Assembly: GCA_947574055.1 (NCBI GenBank)
Contig: CANPIC010000011.1
Location: forward strand, 1 to 64,000
Origin: an uncultured bacterium
GTDB lineage: Bacteria > Bacillota > Clostridia > Lachnospirales > Lachnospiraceae
Direction: 5' to 3'
Length of the DNA: 64,000 bases
Both the position numbers and the translations under genes were made by a program. The notes beneath the pieces were generated by a model. That model was given only the letters and a program-made list of their open reading frames with translations. It ran no database searches and was not told where the DNA came from. Shown here piece by piece: positions 36,001-45,529 of this stretch (positions are counted from its first letter, which is position 1; the number at the start of each line of letters is the position of its first letter).

Positions 36001-36030
36001 AAAAAACGGCAAGGATTTCACACCTTGCCG
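36001..36030 (-). terminator. Terminator after the small VOC gene
   Basis: CGGCAAGG (36007-36014) and CCTTGCCG (36023-36030) pair around 8 nt; on the minus strand the stem runs into seven T residues. Confidence 0.85.
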
Positions 36031-36180
36031 CCTGGAGCGTGTTCTAACATGCATTCCCGCCAGTTTCAAACACACCCTGGTAAAACTATATTGTAAATGA
36101 AAAGAAGTACGTCCCAAAACCGTTGCAGGTATCACAGCCACAAAAGACCGGCATCTCTAAGCTGCTCCTGCAAAGCCCTT

Positions 36181-36501
36181 TTATGATTTCTCGTACAGTT
36201 CGATAATCGCCCCGTCTTTCCAGACAAATGCAAGCCGGGCTCCGCTGCCGGAAGCCATAGGTCCGCAGATCACACTGTCCGCGTCTTCTATGTATCTCTC
36301 AAGATTATCCACTTGATAGGCAACATGCGGATTTCGATGCAATACTTCCGGAAAAGGTGTCCCCTCTTCAAATTTCAGATATTCGATTTTAAAATCATAG
36401 TCATCCACATTGCTGACCCAGAACTTAGCGTCCTCATGATACGTCATGCCGGGTTTTTTGTTGGTTATCGGGATACCGATATGCATATATTCTGCAGCCA
36501 T
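36181..36501 (-). CDS. Small VOC-superfamily protein
   Basis: 106 residues. MHIGIPITNKKPGMTY resembles the first VOC strand-helix unit, and a VDDYDFKIEYLKFEEG segment followed by NPHVAYQVDNLERYI forms the second. A closing GAIIELYEK supplies a possible Glu metal ligand. It could be a small lyase, isomerase or binding protein; no substrate is visible. The ATG at 36501 has AGGAGG 10 nt upstream. It lies 30 bp after the dhaK stop and is probably read from the same transcript. Confidence 0.75.
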   Translation of the reverse strand: MAAEYMHIGIPITNKKPGMTYHEDAKFWVSNVDDYDFKIEYLKFEEGTPFPEVLHRNPHVAYQVDNLERYIEDADSVICGPMASGSGARLAFVWKDGAIIELYEKS

Positions 36502-36531
36502 AAACAATAGCCTCCTGTTCTGCTCAAATGA

Positions 36532-37533
36532 TTATTTTCTGGTATAATAAGGGGTATGACATGGTGCGTTCCAGAGACGCAGAAGTTCATCGTCCATACG
36601 CGCCATAAACATCTGGAATCCCGCCTGTTCCTGTACAGTCAACAGCTCACCTACATAATTTGCCACCACCTCTATATTTTGCTCCTTCAGGATCTCTTCG
36701 CAGCGGCGATAAATAATAAGCTGCTCCATCAATGTGGTCGCACCGGAACCGTTGATGATCAGCATCACTTTCTCACCGGACACAATGCCGATATCCTTGA
36801 TCAGGGCATTGACCATGATCTCCGCTGTTTCATCCGCAGATTTCATAGGCTGGCGTCCGCCGCCTCCCTCACCGTGCTGCCCCATGCCGATCTCCATATC
36901 ATCCTCTCCCAGATCGGCCAGTGCTGCTCCCGTAGACGGATGGGTGGCACCCCGCACTGCTACAGCCAAAGTGGCCATATGATCGGCAAAACGCTGTGTC
37001 ACTTCTGCCACTTCTTCCAGGCTCCTTCCTTCCGCCGCAGCGGCACCTGCTATCTTATAAGTAGGGATACACCCTACCAGCCCCCGGCGGTCGTCCGCAT
37101 TTTCCCGCGGCGCATTGGAAACATCCTCCTGGGTCACGATCTTGACCACATGAAGTCCCTGCTTCTTACACTGTTTCATCGTCAGATTACCGGTCAGCAT
37201 ATCCCCCGCGTGATTGAGCACGATATACAGCACGCCTTTTCCTTTATCGGCCAGCTTGATCGCATCCACACACGCCTGCGGCCCCGGCGCTGCAAAGACA
37301 TCTCCCACCACCGAGATATCCACCATGCCTTCTCCCACGAAACCGGAGATTGCCGGCTCATGCCCCGATCCTCCCTGGGTGACAATCGTAACGCGGTCGG
37401 CATGTTCCAGTGCTCTGTTAATGATCATATTGTCCTCTCCCCGGTACACAATCTCTTTGTGCGCCATGGCCAGACCGTCCAGAGCCTCGCTCGTCAGATT
37501 TTCGGGATTGTTCATAAACTTCTTCATTTTCAT
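36532..37533 (-). CDS. dhaK: Dihydroxyacetone kinase subunit DhaK (canonical)
   Basis: 333 residues. It keeps both functional histidines: H58 in GGSGHEP and the substrate-binding His in GMGQHGEGGGG, plus Asp in NHAGDML. It binds dihydroxyacetone covalently and receives phosphate from nucleotide on DhaL. The ATG at 37533 follows AAGGAGG; it starts 4 bp after the dhaL stop. No PTS subunit DhaM is found nearby, so the phosphate donor (ATP or PTS) is undecided. Contrast with the His-less paralogue at 12176-13183. Confidence 0.92.
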   Translation of the reverse strand: MKMKKFMNNPENLTSEALDGLAMAHKEIVYRGEDNMIINRALEHADRVTIVTQGGSGHEPAISGFVGEGMVDISVVGDVFAAPGPQACVDAIKLADKGKGVLYIVLNHAGDMLTGNLTMKQCKKQGLHVVKIVTQEDVSNAPRENADDRRGLVGCIPTYKIAGAAAAEGRSLEEVAEVTQRFADHMATLAVAVRGATHPSTGAALADLGEDDMEIGMGQHGEGGGGRQPMKSADETAEIMVNALIKDIGIVSGEKVMLIINGSGATTLMEQLIIYRRCEEILKEQNIEVVANYVGELLTVQEQAGFQMFMARMDDELLRLWNAPCHTPYYTRK

Positions 37534-37537
37534 AGGT

Positions 37538-38182
37538 TTATACCTCCTTGTCCTGCCTGTGGCAGATACCATCAGCCAGCCCTCTGATAAAAAGCGCCGC
37601 CGAAACGGCTCCCGCATCAGGGGTGCCAATGGTCTGTTCTTTGTAGCTGCGGGCACGCCCGTATTTGGCCACAAACCCTTCGCTGGCACGCGCCCCCGCC
37701 TCTGCGGCCTGCGCCGCTGCCTCCAGTATCCTCTCCACACTGCCTTCCGCTGTCTGTGCTGCCTTTGCCGCCGGAATCAGGGCATCCATCATCGTTTTAT
37801 CACCTACCCCCGCCGTAGTGATATCTCCCATTTCCTCCAGCATACCGGCAAACATCCTGCGCAGGCTGTCTTCATTCAGTTCGTTCTCTTCTTCGGCAAG
37901 CCCGACTCCCAGTCCACTGATCAGTGTCCCATACAATGGCCCCGCCGAACCGCCTTTTACCTCCATCGCTGCCGTCCCCAACTCATCAAGAAACACGCGG
38001 ATCGGACACCCATCCCATCCGGACACCCGCTCCCTGATCAGACGGGCGATCTTATGCATGGTAATGCCATGGTCGCCGTCGCCAAAACGGGAATCAATCT
38101 CACTGAGCCGGTCTGCATTTTCCTCCAATAGCCTGGCGGCTTCCACAAGCATCCCGGCCACTGCCTTACGGTCTAAAGTCAT
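37538..38182 (-). CDS. dhaL: Dihydroxyacetone kinase nucleotide-binding subunit DhaL
   Basis: 214 residues of the all-helical DhaL domain. Mg-nucleotide ligands are present in EIDSRFGDGDHG, GGSAGPLYG, GVGDKTMMDA and GRARSYKEQTIGTPDAGA. It carries ATP/ADP and phosphorylates the substrate held by DhaK, encoded 4 bp downstream. The start at 38182 has GGGAGGG upstream. The order dhaL-dhaK is reversed from many operons. A consensus promoter with a palindrome precedes it. Confidence 0.92.
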   Translation of the reverse strand: MTLDRKAVAGMLVEAARLLEENADRLSEIDSRFGDGDHGITMHKIARLIRERVSGWDGCPIRVFLDELGTAAMEVKGGSAGPLYGTLISGLGVGLAEEENELNEDSLRRMFAGMLEEMGDITTAGVGDKTMMDALIPAAKAAQTAEGSVERILEAAAQAAEAGARASEGFVAKYGRARSYKEQTIGTPDAGAVSAALFIRGLADGICHRQDKEV

Positions 38183-38244
38183 GATATGTCCCTCCCTGCG
38201 CTGCACTGTCATGAAAGCAGCCAATCTCTGCCTGTTTCCAATCA

Positions 38245-38291
38245 TGTTATATAAGTAACATTAATTATACCGGAATAGTTACAAATGTCAA
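38245..38291 (-). promoter_or_regulatory. Promoter and likely operator of dhaLK
   Basis: The minus strand reads TTGACA (38286-38291), 16 nt, TATAAT (38264-38269), both perfect. A 16-bp palindrome, TGTTATATAAGTAACA (38245-38260), covers the transcription start; a further GTTAC-like half site lies in the spacer. This looks like a repressor operator. No regulator gene is adjacent. Confidence 0.8.
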
Positions 38292-38354
38292 TACAAAGGA
38301 TTCTACTTATACAAAATTTTTTTCAAAATCTACTGATTTTCGGATTATTTGCAC

Positions 38355-38397
38355 AAAAAATAACCGTTTCGCCTTTCCTGTCCAGGCGAAACGGTTA
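38355..38397 (-). terminator. Terminator of the chemotaxis receptor gene
   Basis: A 14-bp perfect stem, TAACCGTTTCGCCT (38361-38374) and its complement (38384-38397), is followed on the minus strand by TTTTTTG. Confidence 0.92.
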
Positions 38398-38435
38398 CAT
38401 ATGTAACTATTTAATCATTTCTGGTATCTCTTTCC

Positions 38436-40130
38436 CTATATCTCAAACTGATCCATCAGTTTCACCATCGCTGCCACCTGAGACTTCTGCTCTTCACTGA
38501 CAGCCGCCGTTTCTTCCGATGTCGCCGAATTATTGTCCACGACAGAAGAAACCTGTACGATGCTGTCGTTCATATCGTGCATCTGCGCAGCATCCTTTTT
38601 CAGTATCTGTACGATCTGTTCCATCTTCTCTGTCGCAGCCCTGGCATCCGTCATCACAGAATTCATATTGGATGCCGTCTCATCCGCAATCGCCGTTCCT
38701 TTGTCCATAACCGAAACTGTAGTTTCGATCAGTTCTGTCGTCCGGCCCGCTGCCTTGGCAGACTCGTTGGCCAGATTCTTAACCTGCTCCGCCACAACCG
38801 CGAACCCTCTTCCCGCTTCACCGGCTCTCGCCGCCTCAATGGCTGCATTGAGCGACAGCAGGTTGGTCTGCGAAGCAATGTCTTCTATGGTTTCTATAAT
38901 CGTACCGATCTGTTCCGAGCACCTGCTGATCTCCTTGATGGCATCCTTTAGTTCCTCCATCTTCTTATTCCCCTTTGCCAGTGCCTCACCGGCCTTAGAG
39001 GCGATCCTTGCAGACTCTTCCGCTTCCAGGGCATTGTGCTCCATGCTCTTTGTCATATCTTCAAAAGCAAACATCAGATCCGATACCTGGGTAGCCTGGG
39101 CGGTACATCCCTGCGCCAGATCTTCCGCCGCGCAGGCAAGCTGCTCCGAACCGGTATCAATCTGTCCCGTCGCGCTGCGGATTGTCGTCAATGTCTCCCG
39201 CATCTTCTCCCCGATCTTGATGAAGGAATCTTTGATGGATACAAATTCACCCACATACTCCTGCTCGATCTGTATCCTGTAATTGCCATTTCCCATCTCT
39301 TCCAGCACTTTTGTGATCTCTTCCACCATCGCCAGGATATTCTGTTTCATGAAAGCGATGGCGCTTACCATTCTGCCCACTTCGCTCTCGTCTGCTTCCA
39401 ACTCCAGTTCAGTGTGAAAATTACCGCTGGCCAGTACCGCCATCTGCTCTGATACTTTCTCAATGGGGCGCAGCAACTCTCTGTCCGCAAAGCGGATCGT
39501 CTTGATAAACTGCACGACTACATAAACATAAGAAGCGGCAAATAAAATTTCAAATGCCAGTTGCAAAAGCATGAGAATTTCCTGATTTGTGTCTTTTCTG
39601 TTCACAATCGTCAGAATCGTCTCGTCTGTCAGCTGATTGATCCGGCTCACCGTATCTCCATATTCCTGACTGAACACGCATGCCTGGGCAGACTCCAGAT
39701 CCCCGGCATTTACATGGGAAATGGCCTCTTCCTCCAGCGGCACCAGCCCTTCCGACATCGCTGCGATCTGATTCAGACTCGCCCACTCTGCATCTGTAAG
39801 GCCGCATTTCTGTAACGCCTCAATCGCATGTTCCCGGTTTTTATCCTGATTCAGTTCCTTCATATAAGCATCGTAATACTCTGCTTCTCCGGTCTCGGCA
39901 TAAGATTGTATCTCATATGTCAATGTTTTGGAACCGACCCGGTAACGATTTAATGCCGTTGTCGTATCCAGCTGCGTGCTGTGCACATGTGACATCGCCG
40001 CATTAAATGCGATAAATCCGATCAGCAGCGCCGCGCCCAGCCCAACCGACACAAATGCCTGCCGCACCAGCCGCCGGAGCAGCGCAGCCTGACTCTTTCT
40101 TCCCCGTACTCCGCCTTCTCTTTTTTCCAT
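38436..40130 (-). CDS. Methyl-accepting chemotaxis protein
   Basis: 564 residues. Two membrane segments (about 25-45 and 182-202) bracket a four-helix-bundle type sensor of about 135 residues. A HAMP domain follows, then a long cytoplasmic coiled coil with the signalling tip [35 protein letters not shown]. It relays an external signal to CheA/CheW. The short sensor suggests a small-molecule or redox cue, but no ligand motif is seen. The gene is monocistronic with promoter and terminator. Together with the YjfB-like gene it implies a motile organism. Confidence 0.93.
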   Translation of the reverse strand: MEKREGGVRGRKSQAALLRRLVRQAFVSVGLGAALLIGFIAFNAAMSHVHSTQLDTTTALNRYRVGSKTLTYEIQSYAETGEAEYYDAYMKELNQDKNREHAIEALQKCGLTDAEWASLNQIAAMSEGLVPLEEEAISHVNAGDLESAQACVFSQEYGDTVSRINQLTDETILTIVNRKDTNQEILMLLQLAFEILFAASYVYVVVQFIKTIRFADRELLRPIEKVSEQMAVLASGNFHTELELEADESEVGRMVSAIAFMKQNILAMVEEITKVLEEMGNGNYRIQIEQEYVGEFVSIKDSFIKIGEKMRETLTTIRSATGQIDTGSEQLACAAEDLAQGCTAQATQVSDLMFAFEDMTKSMEHNALEAEESARIASKAGEALAKGNKKMEELKDAIKEISRCSEQIGTIIETIEDIASQTNLLSLNAAIEAARAGEAGRGFAVVAEQVKNLANESAKAAGRTTELIETTVSVMDKGTAIADETASNMNSVMTDARAATEKMEQIVQILKKDAAQMHDMNDSIVQVSSVVDNNSATSEETAAVSEEQKSQVAAMVKLMDQFEI

Positions 40131-40173
40131 AGTTTTTCTCCTGAATTGGCAAAATTTTTGTTACTTTTATACT

Positions 40174-40202
40174 ATTATACTTCACAAAAGCGCAGGACGC
40201 AA
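40174..40202 (-). promoter_or_regulatory. Promoter of the chemotaxis receptor gene
   Basis: The minus strand reads TTGCGT (40197-40202), 17 nt, TATAAT (40174-40179). This is a sigma-A pattern, not the flagellar sigma-D pattern often seen before such genes. Confidence 0.6.
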
Positions 40203-40289
40203 TGCCTGATGTGGATATGTTATCCGCCTTCCAATTTTTTCCGCCAATCCGCCATAAACCCCGGCGACACTTTCGCTGCCCTCCCGGCC

Positions 40290-40922
40290 CTATGGCTCCT
40301 GTGCGCCGATTGCCCGGCGCAATTTACTCTTGATCCTCTGCAGCGCATTATCCGTGGATTTGCCGTCCCGGCCCAGTACTCTCGCGATCTGGGCATACCC
40401 CATGCCGGTCAGGTACAGATCCAGCACCTGCTTTTCAAAGCCGCTCAGTTCTTTTTCGATAATTTTTTCCAGCAGTTCCAGATTCTCGCGGTCGATCCAT
40501 TCTTCCTCCGGACTTTTATCCGTAAAGGAACTGAGTACATTGACCAGTTCGGTCTCTTCCCCGCCGTTTTCTCCCTTTTCTGTCACATCGCTGTAGAGAG
40601 AAATATAAGAGTTCAGGGGGGTATGCTTCTTGCGCCGGGAAGCCTGGACTGCCGTATACATCTGCCGGGATACACAAAGATCGGCAAATGTCAGGAAACT
40701 GGCATCCCGGCCCATATCATAATCCCGCAGTGCCTTAAACAGGCCGATCATCCCTTCCTGGATCAGATCTTCACTGTCCGCTCCCAGTATATACATGGAC
40801 TTGGCCTTACTTCGCACCAGATTCTTATATTTATTCATCAGAAAATCTGTGATCCGGCTCTCGCCGTCCCGCAGACGCTCGATCAGTTCCTCGTCACTGA
40901 TTTCCGTATACTCTTTTTCCAT
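40290..40922 (-). CDS. sigH: RNA polymerase sigma factor SigH (sporulation sigma-30)
   Basis: 210 residues. Region 2 shows DLIQEGMIGLFKALRDYDMGRDASFLTFADLCVSRQM, with the core-binding and -10 recognition helices. Region 4 has SGFEKQVLDLYLTGMGYAQIARVLGRDGKSTDNALQRIKSKLRR for -35 recognition. Length and the gene order mrnC-rlmB-sigH match Spo0H of Firmicutes. It directs early sporulation and stationary-phase genes. It starts 20 bp after the rlmB stop, at the end of a housekeeping operon. Confidence 0.95.
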   Translation of the reverse strand: MEKEYTEISDEELIERLRDGESRITDFLMNKYKNLVRSKAKSMYILGADSEDLIQEGMIGLFKALRDYDMGRDASFLTFADLCVSRQMYTAVQASRRKKHTPLNSYISLYSDVTEKGENGGEETELVNVLSSFTDKSPEEEWIDRENLELLEKIIEKELSGFEKQVLDLYLTGMGYAQIARVLGRDGKSTDNALQRIKSKLRRAIGAQEP

Positions 40923-40942
40923 GCCTGTACCTGTTTGCCCGT

Positions 40943-41680
40943 TCAGCGTCTCTGCCGCACGATCTCAAATGCCAGCACCCCTGCTGCCACAGAAGCATTG
41001 AGAGAATCAATGTCCCCTTTCATGGGAATCGACGCCGCCAGATCACATTTTTCCCGGATCAGTCTCCCTACCCCTTCTCCTTCATTGCCGATCACCAGCC
41101 CGATCGGACCTCGCAGATCCAGATCGTACATCACCGTCCCCTTCATATCCCCACAGACAAACCAGAGTCCCTCTTTTTTGAGATCTTCTATCGTTCTGGC
41201 CAGATTTGTCACCCTGGCTACCGGCGTATGGTACACTGCACCGGCCGATGTCCTTGCTACTGTGGCAGTCAGGCCCACCGCTCTGTTTCTGGGTATGATC
41301 ACTCCATGGGCGCCGGCCAGATTGGCCGTACGGATGATCGCGCCCAGATTATGCGGATCTTCAATATCATCCAGCAGAAACAAAAATGGCGGCTCACCTT
41401 TCTCTTTGGCCGCCCTCAGCATGTCCTCCACCTGCGCATAGGCGCATGCCGCGCCGCAGGCGATCACCCCCTGGTGTTTTCCCGTCCTCGACAGCTGATC
41501 CAGACGCTCCCGGCTCACATATTTCACCGGTGTGTTTCTCTTTTGCGCTTCACGCTTTATAGTCATCACCGGACCATCGTGACAGCCGTCCAGCAGATAC
41601 AGCCTGTCTATTGTCTGTCCGCCCCGGTATGCTTCCAGTACCGCATTGCGGCCCTCTATGGTAAATGATTCAAATTCCAT
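40943..41680 (-). CDS. rlmB: 23S rRNA (guanosine-2'-O)-methyltransferase RlmB
   Basis: 245 residues of the SpoU/TrmH knot family. FTIEGRNAVLEAYRGG opens the L30-like RNA-binding domain. SAM-site and knot motifs are LDDIEDPHNLGAIIRTANLAGAHG, GLVIGNEGEGVG and SIPMKGDIDSLNASVAAGV. It methylates the ribose of G2251 in 23S rRNA (E. coli numbering). It overlaps the mrnC stop by 11 nt, indicating coupled translation. Confidence 0.95.
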   Translation of the reverse strand: MEFESFTIEGRNAVLEAYRGGQTIDRLYLLDGCHDGPVMTIKREAQKRNTPVKYVSRERLDQLSRTGKHQGVIACGAACAYAQVEDMLRAAKEKGEPPFLFLLDDIEDPHNLGAIIRTANLAGAHGVIIPRNRAVGLTATVARTSAGAVYHTPVARVTNLARTIEDLKKEGLWFVCGDMKGTVMYDLDLRGPIGLVIGNEGEGVGRLIREKCDLAASIPMKGDIDSLNASVAAGVLAFEIVRQRR

Positions 41681-42143
41681 CTGCTATTTCCTCTTTTCCC
41701 TGCCGGCGTAAGAGTCCCGTCTGATCCAGTCCCAGCCGCATCAGTTCCAGGATTCTGTCAAATCGGTCAGACAGATACAGGTAACCGATCAGGGCTTCCA
41801 GCCCTGTAGCCTTGCGATACTCTTCCAGGGAGGCATTTTTCGCTACTGTATGGGACTTGGCATTGCGCCCCCGCCGATACACGGCCGCCTCTTCCTCTGT
41901 CAGGCTTTCCTGCAGCGCCTCGATCACCGACGCCTGCGCGCCTGCATTCACGTACCGCACCGCGCCCCGGTGAAGCAGATTGGCCGCCTTATTGCCCTCC
42001 TCCACCACGATCGTACGGATGATCAGGTCATACACCGCATCGCCCATATAAGCAAGTGCCAGGGGCGAATAACTCCTGACATCAGGACTGCCGCATCCAA
42101 AGACATGCCGCACCTTCTCCAGCATACTTATGCCCGTTTCCAT
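41670..42143 (-). CDS. mrnC: Mini-ribonuclease III
   Basis: 157 residues consisting of an RNase III catalytic domain without a dsRNA-binding domain. LALAYMGDAVYDLIIRTIVVEEG carries the RNase III signature acidic residues, and KNASLEEYRKATGLEALIGYLYL the second set. It trims 23S rRNA termini. The ATG at 42143 has AAGGCG upstream and overlaps the end of cysS by 16 nt. The cysS-mrnC-rlmB-sigH order is conserved in Firmicutes. Confidence 0.95.
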   Translation of the reverse strand: METGISMLEKVRHVFGCGSPDVRSYSPLALAYMGDAVYDLIIRTIVVEEGNKAANLLHRGAVRYVNAGAQASVIEALQESLTEEEAAVYRRGRNAKSHTVAKNASLEEYRKATGLEALIGYLYLSDRFDRILELMRLGLDQTGLLRRQGKEEIADGI

Positions 42144-43537
42144 TTTACGCCTTCTCTTGTATCTTCCAGCACGATGCCCATTTCCAGCAGTTTGGCCCGG
42201 ATGGCATCTGCCTGTGCAAAATCTCTGGCCTTTCTCGCTGCCTGCCTTGCCTCGATCAGTGCCTCGACCTCCTGATCCAGTATTTCTTCCTTTTTGTCCA
42301 CGATCAGGCCAAGTATGTCTGTCAGCGTGCGGATCCGTTCCAGAAGCCCGTCTAAAAACGGTGCGGAACTCTGCGGTGAAACGTGGGTATTGGTAAATTT
42401 CACCAGTTCAAAAACGGCCGCCACCGCATCCGCCGTATTAAAATCGTCTTCCATGGCTTCTTCAAATTTAGCCCGGTATCCGTCCGCTTCCTGCAAAAGC
42501 TGTGCTTCCCCTTCCTGCAGGGCTGTTTCTTTGGTATTCCCTGAGAGAAATTTCAGGTTTTCCACGCTTGTCACGATCCGTTCCAGACCATTGCCCGCCG
42601 CCTCCATCAGCTCCGCGCTGAAATTAAGCGGACTTCTGTAATGGGCGGAAAGCATGAAAAAGCGCAGCACCTGCAGATCATATTTTTCGGAAATATCCCG
42701 CACGGTAAAGAAATTGCCCAGAGACTTTGACATCTTTTTGTTATCAATATTCAGAAAGCCGTTATGCATCCAATATCTGGCAAAGGTATGCCCATTGGCC
42801 GCCTCGGACTGGGCGATTTCATTTTCATGATGGGGAAAAACCAGATCTTCTCCGCCTGCATGAATATCAATCTCCTCTCCCAGATATTTGCGACTCATAA
42901 CGGAACATTCGATATGCCACCCCGGACGTCCCTGACACCACGCGGACTCCCAGTATGGCTCTCCTTCTTTCTTTGGCTTCCACAGCACAAAATCCAGCGC
43001 ATCCTCCTTTTGGTCCTCGCCGGACACCAGCAGGGAACGGCCACCGCTGCGCAGATCATCCAGATTCTTATGTGACAGTTTCCCATATCCCTGGAAACTT
43101 CTGGTGCGGAAATACACGGTCCCGTCCTCCGCCACATAGGCATGTTCCTTCTCCAGCAGCGTATGGATCATCTCCAGCATCCCGCCAATCTCCTCTGTCG
43201 CCAGCGGATGGTGCGTGGCCGGACGGACGTTCATGGCCGCCATGTCTTTTTTACATTCCTCAATATAACGGCGCGAAATAACCGACGCTTCCACGCCCTC
43301 TTCCACCGCCTTTTTTATAATCTTGTCATCCACATCCGTAAAATTGGATACAAAGTTCACTTCATAGCCTTTATACTCCATATAGCGGCGCACCGTGTCA
43401 AAGACAATCATCGGACGCGCGTTGCCGATGTGTATCAGATTATAGACTGTGGGCCCGCATACATACATCCGTACCTTGCCCGGCTCGATGGGCACAAACT
43501 CTTCCTTTTTTCCGGAAAGGGTATTATAAATCTTCAT
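42128..43537 (-). CDS. cysS: Cysteinyl-tRNA synthetase
   Basis: 469 residues, normal size. The class I signature appears as HIGNARP (HIGH-like) and KMSKS. Zinc ligands include Cys in YVCGPTVYN, Cys in HIECSVMS, and the His in GGEDLVFPHHENE. It charges tRNA-Cys. It follows cysE by 10 bp, so serine acetylation for cysteine synthesis and cysteine activation share a transcript. No T-box leader is seen before this gene cluster. Confidence 0.97.
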   Translation of the reverse strand: MKIYNTLSGKKEEFVPIEPGKVRMYVCGPTVYNLIHIGNARPMIVFDTVRRYMEYKGYEVNFVSNFTDVDDKIIKKAVEEGVEASVISRRYIEECKKDMAAMNVRPATHHPLATEEIGGMLEMIHTLLEKEHAYVAEDGTVYFRTRSFQGYGKLSHKNLDDLRSGGRSLLVSGEDQKEDALDFVLWKPKKEGEPYWESAWCQGRPGWHIECSVMSRKYLGEEIDIHAGGEDLVFPHHENEIAQSEAANGHTFARYWMHNGFLNIDNKKMSKSLGNFFTVRDISEKYDLQVLRFFMLSAHYRSPLNFSAELMEAAGNGLERIVTSVENLKFLSGNTKETALQEGEAQLLQEADGYRAKFEEAMEDDFNTADAVAAVFELVKFTNTHVSPQSSAPFLDGLLERIRTLTDILGLIVDKKEEILDQEVEALIEARQAARKARDFAQADAIRAKLLEMGIVLEDTREGVKWKRA

Positions 43538-43547
43538 CTCCGATCTC

Positions 43548-44249
43548 CTATCTGTTCTCTCTTTTTTCCGCCTTCTCCTGATCCAGTTCTCTGCGCAGCT
43601 GCCTGATCTGATTCTCCGTCTCCAGCAGACGGCTGATCAGGACGCTGTTGGCCTCCTGCAGATTCTGGATATCTTCCCGCACCGGGTCAGGCAGATTGTC
43701 ATGATCCATGGTTTCCCTCGGACAGACCGTATTGTGCCGCTTCACCACCCGGCCCGGCACACCCACCACGGTGGAATTGGGCGGCACCGCTTTCAGTACC
43801 ACACTGCCCGCACCGATCTTGGAATTGGCGCCGATGGTAAAAGAACCAAGTATCTTAGCCCCCGCGCTGATCATCACATTATCCTCGATGGTAGGATGGC
43901 GTTTGCCATGCTCCTTGCCCGTCCCGCCCAGCGTCACACCCTGATAAAGGGTCACATTGTTGCCGATGATCGTTGTCTCTCCGATGATGACACCATTGCC
44001 GTGATCAATAAAAAAACCGTCTCCGATCTCCGCACCCGGATGGATCTCGATCCCCGTCCGGCGCACACCCCGCTGGGATATCCATCTGGCCAGAAAATAA
44101 TGGCCGCCCTGATACAGCCTGTGTGCAATTCGATAATGCAGCATCACCCGGAAACTGGGGTATAAAAACACTTCCATGGAAGAATGAATCGCCGGATCTC
44201 TCTCCCTGATAACACGAATCTCCTCACGAACCCGCTTGATAAATCCCAT
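43548..44249 (-). CDS. cysE: Serine O-acetyltransferase
   Basis: 233 residues. A helical N-terminal domain precedes left-handed beta-helix hexapeptide repeats with the active-site stretch [36 protein letters not shown]. It makes O-acetylserine from serine and acetyl-CoA for cysteine synthesis. I chose the ATG at 44249 because GGGGGAGAGG precedes it. The C-terminal tail ([10 protein letters not shown]...) is a short coiled coil. It heads the cysE-cysS-mrnC-rlmB-sigH run. Confidence 0.95.
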   Translation of the reverse strand: MGFIKRVREEIRVIRERDPAIHSSMEVFLYPSFRVMLHYRIAHRLYQGGHYFLARWISQRGVRRTGIEIHPGAEIGDGFFIDHGNGVIIGETTIIGNNVTLYQGVTLGGTGKEHGKRHPTIEDNVMISAGAKILGSFTIGANSKIGAGSVVLKAVPPNSTVVGVPGRVVKRHNTVCPRETMDHDNLPDPVREDIQNLQEANSVLISRLLETENQIRQLRRELDQEKAEKRENR

Positions 44250-44300
44250 ACTGCCCTCTCCCCCAAATGAAACAAATGCATCCTTTATCAATCATATGCG

Positions 44301-45515
44301 TTATACAATTTCGTTGATACAAAGCCGGGTCAGAGGCTCGATCTGCCGGAGTCTCTCAAAAAAATCAGGTTCCGCGGCGCAGGCCCGTTTTGCCTGTTGC
44401 TTCCCGCTCCCGCAGAGAGCCTCACCGCCATCCTCCATAAAAAAACAGGTTCGGCAGTCTGCCCGGCCGAACACAAATTCCGTCAATGCACCGATCTCTA
44501 TACGGGCCTCAGCCCGCTCCTCCTCATCCGACACAGTTATTGTACTTTCTTTTTTCCCCACTGTCCAGAGAAAAGTAGCATTGTGTTCGCAGATGAGAGC
44601 ATCCTGCAGCCGGAAACAGAGCGTTATCTCCTCTGCCCGCGCGCTGCCTCTAAGGCGCAGCAGCGAAAGCATACTGCAGACATTTGTGATCCTGCCCATA
44701 AGAATGGGACGCACCTTCTGCGAGATATGAAGCAGCCCTTTGCCTGTCAGATCCTCTCTGACCATCGCCTCCTGAATCTCTTCCACCCCGCCTTCTTTGG
44801 CATACAGATAAAAACCGGCGATTTCACCCGCTTCTTTCCACAGATACACATCCCCGTTCATAGCCCTGGATTCTTTCTGCTGCCTTTTATAATAAGCGCC
44901 ATCCCGGCGCAAAAAGAGCTGAAAACGCCGCTCCAGCTCCTGATTGGCAAAAGCCGCCAGCTGCTCCGCCTCTCCCTCTTCCATCGCACGCACCCTTATT
45001 TTCCGGTCCGGGGCATCCTCTCCGCCGCCCCGGGCCGCCGGATCATCACTCCGCCCGCTTATCTCCTGCCTCTCTCTGCGTGAGACACAAAAAGCCGGCC
45101 TGTCATAAATATAACGGAACTGATACGGTGTATAGATGGCCGGATCTGCCGGCATGAGAAAGGTAAAAGGCTGCCGCCCCCTGTGCAGATCCATAAGCGC
45201 CGCCCGCAGCAAACGGCCCATATAGCCCCGGCGGCGGTATGCCTGCCCCGTGCCCACACCCACGATATAGGAAAGAGAAACGTCCCGAAACCGCTCCCCA
45301 TCTCTGCCCGGCGCATACACGGCCCCTGTATAGGGCGTCAGAAAAAGCATGGAACGCAGTGCGCCATCCTCTTTTAATCCATATCCAATGTTATGCCCCA
45401 TCTTTTCTTCATAATAATAATCCGTAAACTGGTCCGAATCTTCATAAAAGATTTCTGACCACATCTTCTTTGTTAAAAGCGCTTCCTGCCTTGTCAGCCT
45501 CTCCACTGTCTCCAT
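44301..45515 (-). CDS. Eis-like GNAT N-acetyltransferase
   Basis: 404 residues with the two-GNAT plus SCP2-like layout of Eis proteins. The first GNAT module has the acetyl-CoA loop IVGVGTGQAYRRRGYMGRLLRAAL, followed by FTFLMPADPAIYTPYQFRYIYDR, typical of Eis. The C-terminal part (about 290-395) is sterol-carrier-like. Eis enzymes acetylate amines on many small molecules. I chose the ATG at 45515 with AGGGG upstream; a GTG at 45533 overlapping the ispF stop is possible. It is co-directional and coupled with ispF. Confidence 0.85.
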   Translation of the reverse strand: METVERLTRQEALLTKKMWSEIFYEDSDQFTDYYYEEKMGHNIGYGLKEDGALRSMLFLTPYTGAVYAPGRDGERFRDVSLSYIVGVGTGQAYRRRGYMGRLLRAALMDLHRGRQPFTFLMPADPAIYTPYQFRYIYDRPAFCVSRRERQEISGRSDDPAARGGGEDAPDRKIRVRAMEEGEAEQLAAFANQELERRFQLFLRRDGAYYKRQQKESRAMNGDVYLWKEAGEIAGFYLYAKEGGVEEIQEAMVREDLTGKGLLHISQKVRPILMGRITNVCSMLSLLRLRGSARAEEITLCFRLQDALICEHNATFLWTVGKKESTITVSDEEERAEARIEIGALTEFVFGRADCRTCFFMEDGGEALCGSGKQQAKRACAAEPDFFERLRQIEPLTRLCINEIV

Positions 45516-45529
45516 CTTCTGCCCCTGCC

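Noticed and set aside
36532-37740. A longer dhaK with 69 extra N-terminal residues
   Set aside because: The extra part is Arg-rich and overlaps dhaL in another frame, while the ATG at 37533 has an excellent AAGGAGG site.
44250-44300. A T-box leader before cysE/cysS
   Set aside because: The available space is only about 50 bp and no T-box sequence is present.
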